The notes below the pieces were generated by a model, which saw nothing but the letters and a program-made list of their open reading frames with translations, was not told the origin of the DNA and made no database searches. From Rhodococcus sp. 105337 (GTDB lineage: Bacteria > Actinomycetota > Actinomycetes > Mycobacteriales > Mycobacteriaceae): a stretch of DNA of 64,000 bases. A program made the translations under genes and the position numbers. The stretch is from positions 372,001 to 436,000 of the forward strand of contig NZ_JABAGQ010000001.1 of the NCBI RefSeq assembly GCF_012844225.1, in the 5' to 3' direction. Positions 1-9,111 of the stretch are shown one piece after another; the stretch's first letter is position 1, and each line of letters starts with the position of its first letter.

Positions 1-127
1 GTTCGGCGCCGGTCGCGGCGTCGTTCGTCGAACAGCCTGCGACCGCGAGGGTCGCGGCGACGACTGCGATGCCTGTGCGCAGCATCGGGTGCCGCCCCTG
101 CCGGGCGGTGAATATCGAGTTGTTCAT
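1..127 (-). CDS. Lipoprotein N-terminus, partial; possible cobalamin/cobalt uptake binding protein
   Basis: Only the first 42 codons are in the window; the gene runs off the left edge. The visible part is a lipoprotein signal: charged start, hydrophobic stretch, then a lipobox LAVAGC with the lipidated cysteine near residue 33, followed by a Ser/Thr/Asn-rich linker. ATG at 127 was chosen because GAGGA lies 5 bases upstream; an in-frame ATG at 133 overlaps that site. A cobalamin riboswitch lies directly upstream on the same strand, so expression is probably repressed by B12. The combination suggests a BtuF-like solute-binding protein, but the ligand-binding domain is outside the window, so this is inference. 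Confidence 0.7.
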   Translation of the reverse strand, partial: MNNSIFTARQGRHPMLRTGIAVVAATLAVAGCSTNDAATGAE

Positions 128-149
128 GTCCATCCTCGTGGTGTCACTT

Positions 150-315
150 CGGTCGGCGCAGGTGTCCTGGCTCCCGGATCGACGCTCTCCCCCGGCCTTC
201 CAACCGTGATGGGTCGTGGCCGTACGAGTGGGGGATCGCTCCTCGGTGACAGTTGCGGGACAGCCCCGGATTCGCACCGGTGTTCCCTACGTCGTATCGA
301 AGCGTACAAGACCGT
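150..315 (-). promoter_or_regulatory. Cobalamin riboswitch upstream of the lipoprotein gene
   Basis: Read on the minus strand, the segment holds the conserved core of the cobalamin riboswitch: GGTGCGAATCCGG, then CTGTCCCGCAACTGT, then GGAAGGC, ending with GAGCCAGGACACC about 35 bases before the ATG at 127. The short distance from the last box to the start codon suggests that the switch masks the ribosome binding site, rather than a distant terminator. Boundaries are approximate. Confidence 0.88.
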
Positions 316-378
316 CGCGAACATGGACATAGCAGCGGGTGGGCGGACAGGCTCACGTCAGGCGGGACGGTGGTGGAG

Positions 379-1182
379 TCACGCCCTGGACCGACGTGGT
401 GAACGGTCACCGGGGGCGCGGCGAAGCAGATACGTATCCATTACCCAGCCTCGCGCGACCTTCGCCCGTGCCCGCGCCTTCTCGATCTCGGGAAGTACGT
501 CGGAGAGGCGTCCGGCCACGAGTTCTTCGTCGGTCGTTCCCAGCTGTGCGCCCCACCAGATATCCCACACGCCGGGTAATTCCGAGCACGCGAGCTGCCC
601 GTCGAGCATGACCACGATGTTCTCCGCTCCTCCGGCCACCTCCTCGGCGAGCCGCCGGCCCGTCGTGATGGTGATCGGGCCTCCGATCACGTTGAGCACC
701 AGCCTGTGCCGTGCCGCGAGCATTTGCACACTGCTGACTCCCGGGATCACGTCGTAGTCGATGTCGAGCAGTCCACGAGTGCGAATGCGTTCGACGACAC
801 GGATAGTGCTGTCGTACAGGCTCGGATCTCCCCACACGAGGAGCCCGACGGTCTCGCCGTCGAGAACCTGTTCGAGGAGAGCGATCTCGTAGGCTTCGGC
901 GCGTGCGGCGTGCCAGTCGCGCACCTCGGCGCCGTATGCCTCGGGGGTCCGGTCGCGTGGCGGATCGGGCACCGCGATGACGCGGTAGTCCCCCGTGCTG
1001 TGACGCCGGCAGATCTCTTGCCGCACAGCGACGAGATCACCGGTACCGGCACGTCCGGCTTCGGCTTCCTTGTCGGCGACGAGGAACACGTCGACGCTGT
1101 TCAACGCGTGCACGGCGGCCACGGTCAGGTCGTCGGGGCCACCCGGGCCGATACCGATGAGCCGCAGCCGCCGAACCGTCAC
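379..1182 (-). CDS. cobF: Precorrin-6A synthase (deacetylating) CobF
   Basis: 267-residue SAM-dependent tetrapyrrole methylase. It adds the C-1 methyl group to precorrin-5 with loss of acetic acid, in the aerobic corrin pathway. The N-terminus carries the methylase loop IGIGPGGPDD. Further on are GDPSLYDS and PGVSSVQMLAARH, which are typical of CobF. The GTG start at 1182 overlaps the cobN stop as GTGA, so the two genes are translationally coupled and share the riboswitch upstream of cobN. Length matches the family (about 250-270). The basic C-terminal tail is not conserved. Confidence 0.92.
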   Translation of the reverse strand: MTVRRLRLIGIGPGGPDDLTVAAVHALNSVDVFLVADKEAEAGRAGTGDLVAVRQEICRRHSTGDYRVIAVPDPPRDRTPEAYGAEVRDWHAARAEAYEIALLEQVLDGETVGLLVWGDPSLYDSTIRVVERIRTRGLLDIDYDVIPGVSSVQMLAARHRLVLNVIGGPITITTGRRLAEEVAGGAENIVVMLDGQLACSELPGVWDIWWGAQLGTTDEELVAGRLSDVLPEIEKARARAKVARGWVMDTYLLRRAPGDRSPRRSRA

Positions 1183-4100
1183 CCGCGGTCCTCGAGATCG
1201 CCTTCTGCGTCGAGGTAGGCCTGCTGCAGCGCCTGCACGGTGTCGGGATCCGGCTCGGCCCACAGACCACGGTCGGCGGCCTCGGTGAGTCGCTCGACGA
1301 TCCCGCGCAACGCCCACGGGTTCGCCTCGCGGAGGAATTGCTGATTCTCGGGATCGAGAGCGTATGTCTGCGCGAGGGTTTCGTACATCCAGTCCTGCAC
1401 GACACCGGCCGTGGCGTCGTACCCGAAGAGGTAGTCGACGGTCGCGGCGAGTTCGAAGGCGCCCTTGTAACCGTGGCGGCGCATCGCCGTGATCCAGCGC
1501 GGATTGACCACGCGGGCACGGAACACTCTCGCGGTCTCCTCGGCGAGCGACCGGGTGCGCACCGCGTCGGGGGTGGTGGAGTCTCCGATGTAAGCCTTCG
1601 GGTCGTTGCCGGTGAGTGCGCGTACCGTCGCGACCATGCCCCCGTGATACTGGAAGTAGTCGTCGGAGTCGGCGATGTCGTGTTCGCGGGTGTCGGTGTT
1701 CTTCGCCGCCACCGCGATACGTCGATAGTTGGCGCGCATGTCCTCGGCGGCGGGTACGCCGTGCAGGCCGCGACCGTAGGCGAAGCCACCCCACGCGGTA
1801 TACACCTCGGCGAGATCCGCATCGGTGCGCCAGTTCCCGGAGTCGATGAGTTGCAGGATCCCCGCACCGTACGACCCGGGCTTGGAACCGAAGATCCGCC
1901 GCACCGCGCGGTCCGCGTCCCCGTGTTCGGCCTCGTCCCGCTGCGCGTGAGCGCGAACGTAGTTCCGGTCGGCGGGTTCGTCGAGTGCCGCAACCATGCG
2001 GACCGCGTCGTCGAGCATTCCGATGACATGCGGAAACGCGTCGCGGAAGAAGCCGGAGATGCGGACGGTGACGTCGATGCGTGGCCGGCCGAGCTCCTCG
2101 AGCGGCACTACGGTCAGCTCTCGGACCCGGCGCGATTCGGGGTCCCATTCGGGACGCACGCCGATCAGCGCGAGGACCTCGGCCACGTCGTCCCCCGCGG
2201 TGCGCATCGCGGACGTTCCCCACACCGAGAGCCCCACCGACCGCGGATACTCGCCGACATCGGCCAGGTATCGCTCGATCAGGGCATTCGCGAGGGCCAC
2301 GCCGGTGTCGTAGGCGAGTCGGCTCGGGACCGCCTTGGGATCGACGGTGTAGAAGTTGCGGCCGGTGGGCAGCACGTTGACCAGGCCCCGCAACGGCGAT
2401 CCGGAGGGCCCGGCGGGGATGTAGCCGCCGTCGAGAGCATGCAGCACCGCATCGAGTTCGTCGGTGGTCCGCGCCAGGCGGGGCACCACTTGCTCAGCAG
2501 CGAACTCCAGCACTCGTGCGACCTCATGGTCGGCACGCCCGAGTACGGATTCGACTGTGGCTGCGCCAGATCCGCAAGTCCAGCCGCAGTCTTCCATTGC
2601 ACGGACAAGCGCACGGGCCTGGGACTCGACCGCGTCGACCTCGGTGAGCGGCGCGTCGGGCTTCAAACCCAATGCGGTGCGAAGCCCGGGCACCGCGTGC
2701 GATTTCCCTCCCCACACCTGGGCTGCACGCAGGATGGACAGCACCAGGTTCACGCGCGCGTCCCCCTCGGGGGCACCACCGAGCACGTGCAGGCCGTCGC
2801 GGATCTGCGCATCCTTCACCTCGCACAGCCAGCCGTCGACGTGCAGCAGGAAGTCGTCGAACTCCGCGTCGTGCGGGCGATCGTCCAGGCCGAGGTCGTG
2901 GTCGAGTTTCGCGGCCTGGATCAACGTCCAGATCTGCGCGCGGATCGCCGGGAGCTTGGCCGGGTCCATCGCCGCGATGTTCGAGTACTCGTCGAGCAAC
3001 TGCTCCAAACGCGCGATCTCGCCGTAGGATTCGGCGCGCGCCATCGGCGGAATCAAGTGATCGATGATCGTCGCGTGCGCGCGCCGCTTGGCCTGCGCGC
3101 CCTCGCCCGGATCGTTGACGAGGAACGGGTAGATGAGCGGCATGTTGCCGATCGCGGCGTCCGTCGCACACGACGCGGACAGGCCCGCGTTCTTGCCGGG
3201 CAGCCACTCCATCGAGCCGTGCTTACCGAGATGCACGACTGCGTCGGCGCGGAAACCGTTCTCCACCCACCGGTACGCGGCGAGATAGTGGTGTGACGGC
3301 GCCATATCGGGATCGTGATAGATCGCGACGGGGTTCTCACCGAAACCGCGGGGCGGCTGGATCATCAGCACCACATTGCCGGCCTGCAACGTCGCGAGGA
3401 TTACGGACTTGTCGTCGCCGTCACCGTCGACGAACAAGGAGCCGGGGGCCTCGCCCCAGGTTTCCGTCATCGCATCGGTCAGTTCCGCGGGCAGATTCTT
3501 CGTCCACTCGCGGTACTGAGCGGTGGTGACGCGCACAGGGTTACCGGACAAGTGCTCCGCGGTGAGCCATTCCTCGTCTTGTCCCCCCGCATCGATGAGC
3601 GCGTGGATCAGGGCGTTTCCGGCTTCTGCGTCGTCGTCGAGATCCATGCCCGGAAAGCCGTCGCCCAGGTCGTAACCCTGTTCACGCATGGTCCGCAGGA
3701 GCCGGATCGCCGATACCGGGGTGTCCAGGCCCACGGCGTTGCCGACCCGGGAGTGTTTCGTCGGATATGCCGACAGCATGAGGGCGATCCGGCGCTGCTG
3801 TGGCGGGACACGCCGTAACCGGGCATGTGCCACCGCGATACCCGCGACCCTACGGCAACGTTCGGGGTCGGTGACATAACGCGGCAGTCCGTCGGCATCG
3901 AGTTCCTTGAACGAGAACGGCACCGTGATGATGCGCCCGTCGAATTCGGGAACTGCGATCTGAGTGGCCGAATCCAGCGGGGACACACCGTCGTCGGAGT
4001 CGGCCCAGCTGTCGCGGCTCCAAGTCAGGCACAGCGCCTGGAGGATCGGGATGTCGAGTGCGGCCAGCGCCGCTACGTCCCACGCCTCGTCCTCGCCACC

Positions 4101-4799
4101 GGCGCTCACTGTCGCGGGTTTGGTGCCACCCGCGGCGAGGACCGTGACGACCAGGGCATCGAGGGTGCCGAGTTCGCGCAGAAGATCATCCGGGGCACCG
4201 CGCAACGACGCACAGTGGATTGCGACGCCGCGCGCCTTGCCGGTCGCGTCGATCGCATCGGCGAGATCGTGTGCGAATTGGACGTTTCCGCTGGTGTGGT
4301 GCGCGCGGTAGAACAACACGCCGACTCGCGGGAGCGCCGCGTCAGGGGTTGCGGGACGGTCGAGAATGCCCCATTCGGGCAGCTCGAGCGGGGGTTCGAA
4401 ACCTTCACCGCCGAGAAGCACCGTGTCGGACAGGAACGCGTGCAGTTGAGCGAGGTTCGCCGGACCGCCGTAGGCGAGATAGCGGTGGGCCTCTGCGGCG
4501 GTACCGATCGGCACCGTCGACCAACCCATCAGCTCCGCGTCGGGGGTCTGCTCGCCACCGAGGACGATGACGGGAACCCCGTGGGCGAGAACCAGGTCCA
4601 GTCCCGCCTGCCAGGAGCGGGCAGATCCGAGGATTCGGACGATCACCAGGTCTGTTCCGGCCAGCAGCGCAGGCAGCGCTCGGGGATCCCCGCCGGTCAG
4701 GTCGAGCCGGGACGGGTTGCCTACCACCCAATCGACGCCGCTCGAACGCGCCGACAGCAGGTCGGTGTCCGACGTCGACAACAGCGCGAGCCGCGTCAC
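1179..4799 (-). CDS. cobN: Cobaltochelatase large subunit CobN
   Basis: 1206-residue CobN/BchH family protein, the porphyrin- and metal-binding subunit of the ATP-dependent aerobic cobaltochelatase that inserts Co2+ into hydrogenobyrinic acid a,c-diamide. Recognisable blocks include VNVLPTGRNFYTVDP, VHLGKHGSMEWLPGK and FRDAFPHVIGMLDDAVR. Length agrees with the family. The reading frame extends upstream to about 5075, but that part is riboswitch sequence. GTG at 4799 was chosen because TGGGG lies 7 bases before it and the protein then starts at the conserved TRLALLSTSD. Its partner is probably the ChlI/ChlD fusion at 10594-12597, since no CobS/CobT is present here. Confidence 0.94.
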   Translation of the reverse strand: MTRLALLSTSDTDLLSARSSGVDWVVGNPSRLDLTGGDPRALPALLAGTDLVIVRILGSARSWQAGLDLVLAHGVPVIVLGGEQTPDAELMGWSTVPIGTAAEAHRYLAYGGPANLAQLHAFLSDTVLLGGEGFEPPLELPEWGILDRPATPDAALPRVGVLFYRAHHTSGNVQFAHDLADAIDATGKARGVAIHCASLRGAPDDLLRELGTLDALVVTVLAAGGTKPATVSAGGEDEAWDVAALAALDIPILQALCLTWSRDSWADSDDGVSPLDSATQIAVPEFDGRIITVPFSFKELDADGLPRYVTDPERCRRVAGIAVAHARLRRVPPQQRRIALMLSAYPTKHSRVGNAVGLDTPVSAIRLLRTMREQGYDLGDGFPGMDLDDDAEAGNALIHALIDAGGQDEEWLTAEHLSGNPVRVTTAQYREWTKNLPAELTDAMTETWGEAPGSLFVDGDGDDKSVILATLQAGNVVLMIQPPRGFGENPVAIYHDPDMAPSHHYLAAYRWVENGFRADAVVHLGKHGSMEWLPGKNAGLSASCATDAAIGNMPLIYPFLVNDPGEGAQAKRRAHATIIDHLIPPMARAESYGEIARLEQLLDEYSNIAAMDPAKLPAIRAQIWTLIQAAKLDHDLGLDDRPHDAEFDDFLLHVDGWLCEVKDAQIRDGLHVLGGAPEGDARVNLVLSILRAAQVWGGKSHAVPGLRTALGLKPDAPLTEVDAVESQARALVRAMEDCGWTCGSGAATVESVLGRADHEVARVLEFAAEQVVPRLARTTDELDAVLHALDGGYIPAGPSGSPLRGLVNVLPTGRNFYTVDPKAVPSRLAYDTGVALANALIERYLADVGEYPRSVGLSVWGTSAMRTAGDDVAEVLALIGVRPEWDPESRRVRELTVVPLEELGRPRIDVTVRISGFFRDAFPHVIGMLDDAVRMVAALDEPADRNYVRAHAQRDEAEHGDADRAVRRIFGSKPGSYGAGILQLIDSGNWRTDADLAEVYTAWGGFAYGRGLHGVPAAEDMRANYRRIAVAAKNTDTREHDIADSDDYFQYHGGMVATVRALTGNDPKAYIGDSTTPDAVRTRSLAEETARVFRARVVNPRWITAMRRHGYKGAFELAATVDYLFGYDATAGVVQDWMYETLAQTYALDPENQQFLREANPWALRGIVERLTEAADRGLWAEPDPDTVQALQQAYLDAEGDLEDRG

Positions 4800-4831
4800 A
4801 ACGCAACCCCAAGCAGCACAACAGAAGCCAT
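4796..4831 (-). CDS. Possible 11-residue leader peptide coupled to cobN
   Basis: An ATG at 4831 preceded by GGAG at 7-base spacing opens a tiny frame encoding MASVVLLGVAL. Its TGA (4798-4796) overlaps the cobN GTG (4799-4797) as GTGA. It lies between the cobalamin riboswitch and cobN. A good ribosome binding site plus exact coupling to cobN suggest a translated leader that could deliver ribosomes to cobN, but 11 codons can arise by chance. Confidence 0.35.
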   Translation of the reverse strand: MASVVLLGVAL

Positions 4832-4864
4832 GTTCAGTCTCCAAAACCCTCGTGGACCTCGCGT

Positions 4865-5045
4865 GCCGTGGCCGGTCTCCTGGCTGACGGATCGACGCTG
4901 CTCGGCCGACCTTCCCGGAGCTGGCTCCAGTGGTCTCCGCACCGGCGGACCGGTACGGACGAGGGCGAACAACTACCCGCTCACAGTGGCGAGGGCCGCG
5001 TCGGTTTTTCACCGACTTCCCGAGCACCACGGCAAACCGAGAGTA
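4865..5045 (-). promoter_or_regulatory. Cobalamin riboswitch upstream of cobN-cobF
   Basis: On the minus strand the order is TGGTGCTCGGGAAGTCGGTG, a hairpin, GCCACTGTGAGCGGG, a variable stem, GGAAGGTCGGCC, and finally GTCAGCCAGGAGACC. This is the classic cobalamin riboswitch order, with the B12 box CCACTG and the 3' CAGGAGACC element. It lies about 65 bases upstream of the cobN GTG and points away from cobG, so it controls cobN-cobF and not the divergent cobG. Confidence 0.92.
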
Positions 5046-5083
5046 GCGCACGGTTTTCTCCGCGTGTGCAACCATGTGCGCTC

Positions 5084-6157
5084 ATGGCCGACCTTCCTCC
5101 CGAAACCTTCGCACCGGATCGGTGCCCCGGGGTGCTGCGTCCGCATCTCGCAGCCGACGGTGCGCTGGTGCGACTGCGTTCGCCGGGCGGCCGGGTGCCG
5201 GACGGTGGTGTGCACCGGTTGTCGGCCGCGGCCGGGCAGTTCGCGGACGGCGACCTTCACCTCACCTCGCGCGGAAACGTGCAGATCAGAGGCATTTCTA
5301 TCGACGAAAACGGGGCCGTTCCGGAAGGACTCGTGCAGGCGGTCTCCGGTGCCGGGTTCCTGCCGTCGGCGTCCCACGAACGCGTGCGGAACATCGTCGC
5401 GTCGCCGCTGTCCGGACGGTTCGGCGGGCTCGCCGACATCCGGCCGCTCATCGGTGCGCTCGACGAGGCACTGTGCCGGGAACCTGCGCTCACCGACCTG
5501 CCCGGCAGGTTCCTGTTCGGCCTCGACGACGGCCGCGGCGATGTTGCGGCGCTACGGTGCGACCTCGCCGCGGTCGCGGTCGATGCCCGCAGCGCACGGC
5601 TCACCGTCGGAGATCTGTCCGGTCCGACCCTGCCGCTGCCGGACGTCGTCGACGCCATGATCGAGACGGCACTGCGGTTCGTCGAGGTACGGGCGACGCG
5701 GTGGCACGTGCGGCAACTTCCCGGGGCCGGACGCGAAATCGGCGGCGGTTCAACCGCTCCCCCGGCACCGCCTGCCGCGATGCCGTACGGCGTCCTCGGT
5801 ACCGCGGTGTCGGTGCTTGTTCCGCTGGGGATACTCACCCCGCCGATGGTCGCCGCGCTGCCGGCCCGAGGCGTGATCGTCACACCGTGGCGTGGACTCG
5901 TCCTCCCCGGTGACAGCGATCCGGCCGACCTGGCCGCCGTCGGGTTCGTGCTCGACGACGATTCGCCGTGGAGACGGGTCACCGCGTGCACGGGGGCACC
6001 CGGGTGTAACCTCGCCGGTGGAAACACCCGAGCACTCGCACACCGCGTCGCTGCGTCACCCCTCCCGGATCGCGCTGTGCATGTCGTCGGCTGCGAACGC
6101 TCTTGCGGCGCACCGCACTCCCCTCACTCCCTCGTCTTCGCCTGCAGTCCGACGTAA
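5084..6157 (+). CDS. cobG: Precorrin-3B synthase CobG
   Basis: 357-residue member of the nitrite/sulfite reductase ferredoxin-like family. CobG uses O2 and an Fe-S cluster to hydroxylate precorrin-3A and contract the ring, so it marks the aerobic pathway. Two half-domain LTSRGNVQIRG-type substrate motifs fit. The C-terminus has the cluster ligands as CTGAPGC and GCERSCG. ATG at 5084 begins MADLPPETF; an upstream ATG at 5074 is in another frame. The protein ends soon after the last cysteines (…SPHSLVFACSPT), slightly shorter than many homologues. It is followed by cobH after 12 bases and is divergent from cobN. Confidence 0.9.
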   Translation: MADLPPETFAPDRCPGVLRPHLAADGALVRLRSPGGRVPDGGVHRLSAAAGQFADGDLHLTSRGNVQIRGISIDENGAVPEGLVQAVSGAGFLPSASHERVRNIVASPLSGRFGGLADIRPLIGALDEALCREPALTDLPGRFLFGLDDGRGDVAALRCDLAAVAVDARSARLTVGDLSGPTLPLPDVVDAMIETALRFVEVRATRWHVRQLPGAGREIGGGSTAPPAPPAAMPYGVLGTAVSVLVPLGILTPPMVAALPARGVIVTPWRGLVLPGDSDPADLAAVGFVLDDDSPWRRVTACTGAPGCNLAGGNTRALAHRVAASPLPDRAVHVVGCERSCGAPHSPHSLVFACSPT

Positions 6158-6169
6158 CAGGAGCCAGCC

Positions 6170-6820
6170 GTGATCGAATCCCCACCACCCCGTCGGTACG
6201 AGTACGAAACCGACGGTGCCGAGATCTACGTACGCTCGTTCGCGACGATCCGGGCCGAGTCCGATCTCGCCGCGATTCCCGCGGACGCGGAGAAGGTCGC
6301 GGTACGGATGATCCACGCGAGTGGGCAGACCGATCTCGCCCGAGATCTGGTGATCCATCCCGATCTGGTCTCGGCAGCCCGTCGGGCACTCGACGCCGGG
6401 GCGCCTGTTCTCACCGACGCGAACATGGTTGCCTCCGGTGTCACCCGCACCCGCCTGCCCGCCGACAACGAGGTGCTGTGCCTGTTGCGTGATCCGCGGG
6501 TTCCGGGTCTCGCCGAACGCTGGGGTACCACTCGGTCTGCGGCGGCGGTGTCACTGTGGGCCGACCGGCTCGACGGCGCCGTCGTCGCGATCGGCAACGC
6601 TCCCACCGCCCTCTTCCACCTGCTGGAGATGCTCGATGCCGGCGCGCCCCGACCCGCCGCAATCGTCGGGGTGCCGGTCGGTTTCATCGGTGCCGCCGAA
6701 TCCAAGGACGCGCTGATCGAACACGGTCTGCAGATCCCGCACCTGGTGGTTCGGGGACGACGCGGCGGCTCGGCGATGGCATCGTCCGCACTCAACGCAC
6801 TGGCTCAGGAAGCGGAATGA
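6170..6820 (+). CDS. cobH: Precorrin-8X methylmutase CobH
   Basis: 216 residues, the usual CobH/CbiC size. It moves the methyl group from C-11 to C-12, converting precorrin-8X to hydrogenobyrinic acid. The catalytic histidine block is VRMIHASGQTD. Also conserved are VLTDANMVASGV, IGNAPTALFHLLE and GVPVGFIGAAESK. The GTG at 6170 is preceded by CAGGAG at 6-base spacing. The stop overlaps the cobIJ start as ATGA, so cobG-cobH-cobIJ form one transcription unit. Confidence 0.96.
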   Translation: MIESPPPRRYEYETDGAEIYVRSFATIRAESDLAAIPADAEKVAVRMIHASGQTDLARDLVIHPDLVSAARRALDAGAPVLTDANMVASGVTRTRLPADNEVLCLLRDPRVPGLAERWGTTRSAAAVSLWADRLDGAVVAIGNAPTALFHLLEMLDAGAPRPAAIVGVPVGFIGAAESKDALIEHGLQIPHLVVRGRRGGSAMASSALNALAQEAE

Positions 6821-8349
6821 CCTCTACAGCGGACACTCCCGGAAGAATCTTCGGCGTAGGCCTGGGCCCCGGCGATCCCGAACTCATCACCCGCAAGGCT
6901 GCGCGACTGATCGGCGACGCCGACGTGGTCGCCTACTACTCGGGAACACACGGCCGGTCGATTGCGCGTGCGATTGCGGCCGACCTCATCCCGGACGGTG
7001 CGCTCGAGGAACGTCTGGTGTACCCGGTGACGACCGGCACCGTCGACCACCCGGGCGGATACGACGGCGCGATCGCCGACTTCTACGACGAGTCGGCGGC
7101 CCGATTGGCCGTGCACCTCGATGCGGGCCGGACCGTGGTGGTGCTGTGCGAGGGCGACCCGTTGTTCTACGGCTCCTACATGTACCTCCACGATCGACTC
7201 GCGACCCGCTACGACGCCGAGGTGGTGCCGGGAGTGACATCGTTCTCCGCAGCGGCGGCCGCGGCGGCGGAACCGCTGGTGCGACGTACCGATGTCCTGA
7301 CGATTCTGCCGGGAACGCTGCCGGAACCGGAACTGGCACGTCGGCTCGCCGACACCGACGGCGCCGTGATCATGAAGCTGGGCCGCACCTTTCCCGCAGT
7401 CCGCAACGCGCTCGCGCAGTCGGGTCGGCTCGCCGACGCCGTATACGTCGAGCGCGCGTCGATGGACGGTCAGCGGATCGCACCTGTTACCGATGTCGAT
7501 CCGGCCGACGTGCCGTACTTCTCGGTGATCCTGGCACCCGGCGACCGGGCGCCCCGAAACGTCGGCATCGCGGACCGGTCCCGTCCGGCAATCGACACGA
7601 GACCGGAACCTGTGTGCGCCCACGAGGTTCTGGTGATCGGTTTGGGTCCCGCCGGCGAGAAGTGGCTGACACCGGAAGCGTCCGATGCGCTCGCGTCCGT
7701 GGACCACGTCGTCGGATACGGGCCGTACGTGGACCGGGTACCGGTTCGTGCAGGCCTGCAACGGCATTCGACCGGAAACACTGTGGAGATCGATCGCGCC
7801 CGGTTCGCTCTCGATCTCGCGCTGGCCGGAGAGAAGGTTGCCGTGGTCTCCGGTGGCGACGCCGGGATCTTCGGCATGGCGTCGGCAGTGTTCGAGGCCG
7901 CTCGCGACGACAAATACGACTCCGTACCGATCCGGGTACTTCCCGGTGTATCCGCGGTGCAGGCGGTCGCGGCCCGCGCCGGTGCACCGATCGGAGCGGA
8001 TTTCGCGGTGATGAGCCTGTCCGACCGGCTCAAGCCGTGGGAGGTGATCGAACGCCGTCTGGTCGCTGTCGCCGAAGCCGACCTCGTGCTGGGTATATAC
8101 AACCCGGCGTCTCGCTCACGCACGACGCAGGTCGCCGACGCCAAGGCCGTACTGCTGCGGCACCGCCCGGGCGACACTGTCGTCGTGGTGGGACGCGACG
8201 TGGGCCGCTCGGGAGAATCGCTCGATGTCACCACGCTCGAGAAGCTCGATCCGGCGAGCATCGACATGAAGTGCCTGCTCATCATCGGTGCTGCGGGAAC
8301 CACGGTGACGGCAGCCGGGGCGGTGTGGACCGCACGATCGGTTCGGTGA
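6817..8349 (+). CDS. cobIJ: Fused precorrin-2 C20-methyltransferase / precorrin-3B C17-methyltransferase CobIJ
   Basis: 510 residues with two tetrapyrrole methylase domains in tandem. The CobI half covers about 1-250 (GVGLGPGDPELITRKA, CEGDPLFYGSYMYL, VVPGVTSFSAAAA). The CobJ half covers about 265-510 (VIGLGPAGEKWLTPEA, VSGGDAGIFGMAS, LGIYNPASRSR, VVGRDVGR). The two SAM-dependent steps are separate enzymes in Pseudomonas but fused in many actinobacteria. The ATG at 6817 overlaps the cobH stop. The downstream neighbour cobM is convergent after only 6 bases. Confidence 0.95.
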   Translation: MTSTADTPGRIFGVGLGPGDPELITRKAARLIGDADVVAYYSGTHGRSIARAIAADLIPDGALEERLVYPVTTGTVDHPGGYDGAIADFYDESAARLAVHLDAGRTVVVLCEGDPLFYGSYMYLHDRLATRYDAEVVPGVTSFSAAAAAAAEPLVRRTDVLTILPGTLPEPELARRLADTDGAVIMKLGRTFPAVRNALAQSGRLADAVYVERASMDGQRIAPVTDVDPADVPYFSVILAPGDRAPRNVGIADRSRPAIDTRPEPVCAHEVLVIGLGPAGEKWLTPEASDALASVDHVVGYGPYVDRVPVRAGLQRHSTGNTVEIDRARFALDLALAGEKVAVVSGGDAGIFGMASAVFEAARDDKYDSVPIRVLPGVSAVQAVAARAGAPIGADFAVMSLSDRLKPWEVIERRLVAVAEADLVLGIYNPASRSRTTQVADAKAVLLRHRPGDTVVVVGRDVGRSGESLDVTTLEKLDPASIDMKCLLIIGAAGTTVTAAGAVWTARSVR

Positions 8350-8355
8350 CGACCG

Positions 8356-9111
8356 CTACACGTGGCGAGGGCGCGCCGGGTCGTAGAGATGCGAGCACGC
8401 CACGTCGGACTGCTCCCGGACACCGAGCGCCCTACCCACGAGAATCACCGCGGTGTGCTTCAACCCGGCCTGCTCGACCCGGTCCGCGATGTCCGCGAGC
8501 GTGCCGCGGAGCACCAACTCGTCGGGGCGTGACGCGAAGGCCACGACAGCAGCCGGGCAGTCGGTTCCGTACTCCGCACTCAGCTCCTCCGCGAGAACCC
8601 GCACCCTGGTGATCGCCAGGTGCAGAACCAGACTGGCGCGCAGACCCGCGACACGGGCGAGGGTCTCGGTGTCGGGCATCGCGGTCGACCGCGCCTGCGT
8701 ACGGGTGAGCACGACGGTCTGCGCCAGTTCCGGCACCGTGAGTTCAACACCGAGGGTGGCCGCTGCCGCCGCATACGCGGGCACGCCCGGAGTGACGTCC
8801 CACGGCACTCCGGCCGCGTCGAGCCGCCGGGTCTGCTCGGTGAGCGCCGAGTACAGCGACGGGTCGCCCGAACACAACCGCACCGCGTCGAGGCCGCGGC
8901 GGTGTGCATCGACGAGATGCTCGGTGATTCGATCGAGGTCCAGGTGCTGGGTGTCCACGAGTTCGGCATCGTCGGCGCAGTGCGCGAGGATCTCGTCGTC
9001 GAGGTAGGTACCCGCGTACAACACCACCGGCGCGTGCCGCAGCAGCTCGGCCGCACGCAGCGTCAGCAGGTCGGCCGCACCGGGCCCGGATCCTACGAAA
9101 TGGACGGTCAT
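8356..9111 (-). CDS. cobM: Precorrin-4 C11-methyltransferase CobM
   Basis: 251-residue SAM-dependent methylase that methylates C-11 of precorrin-4. It starts MTVHFVGSGPGAADLLTLR and carries YAGTYLDDEIL, RLCSGDPSLYSAL and the PGVPAYAAAAATLGVELTVPE block typical of CobM/CbiF. The ATG at 9111 overlaps the cobL stop as ATGA, so it is the second gene of a cobL-cobM unit. No riboswitch is seen directly upstream of this pair. Confidence 0.95.
   Translation of the reverse strand: MTVHFVGSGPGAADLLTLRAAELLRHAPVVLYAGTYLDDEILAHCADDAELVDTQHLDLDRITEHLVDAHRRGLDAVRLCSGDPSLYSALTEQTRRLDAAGVPWDVTPGVPAYAAAAATLGVELTVPELAQTVVLTRTQARSTAMPDTETLARVAGLRASLVLHLAITRVRVLAEELSAEYGTDCPAAVVAFASRPDELVLRGTLADIADRVEQAGLKHTAVILVGRALGVREQSDVACSHLYDPARPRHV

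Noticed and set aside
1338-3296. Long plus-strand open frame opposite cobN
   Set aside because: It is the GC-rich mirror of a conserved gene; the protein is Arg/Gly/Val-rich with no recognisable motif.
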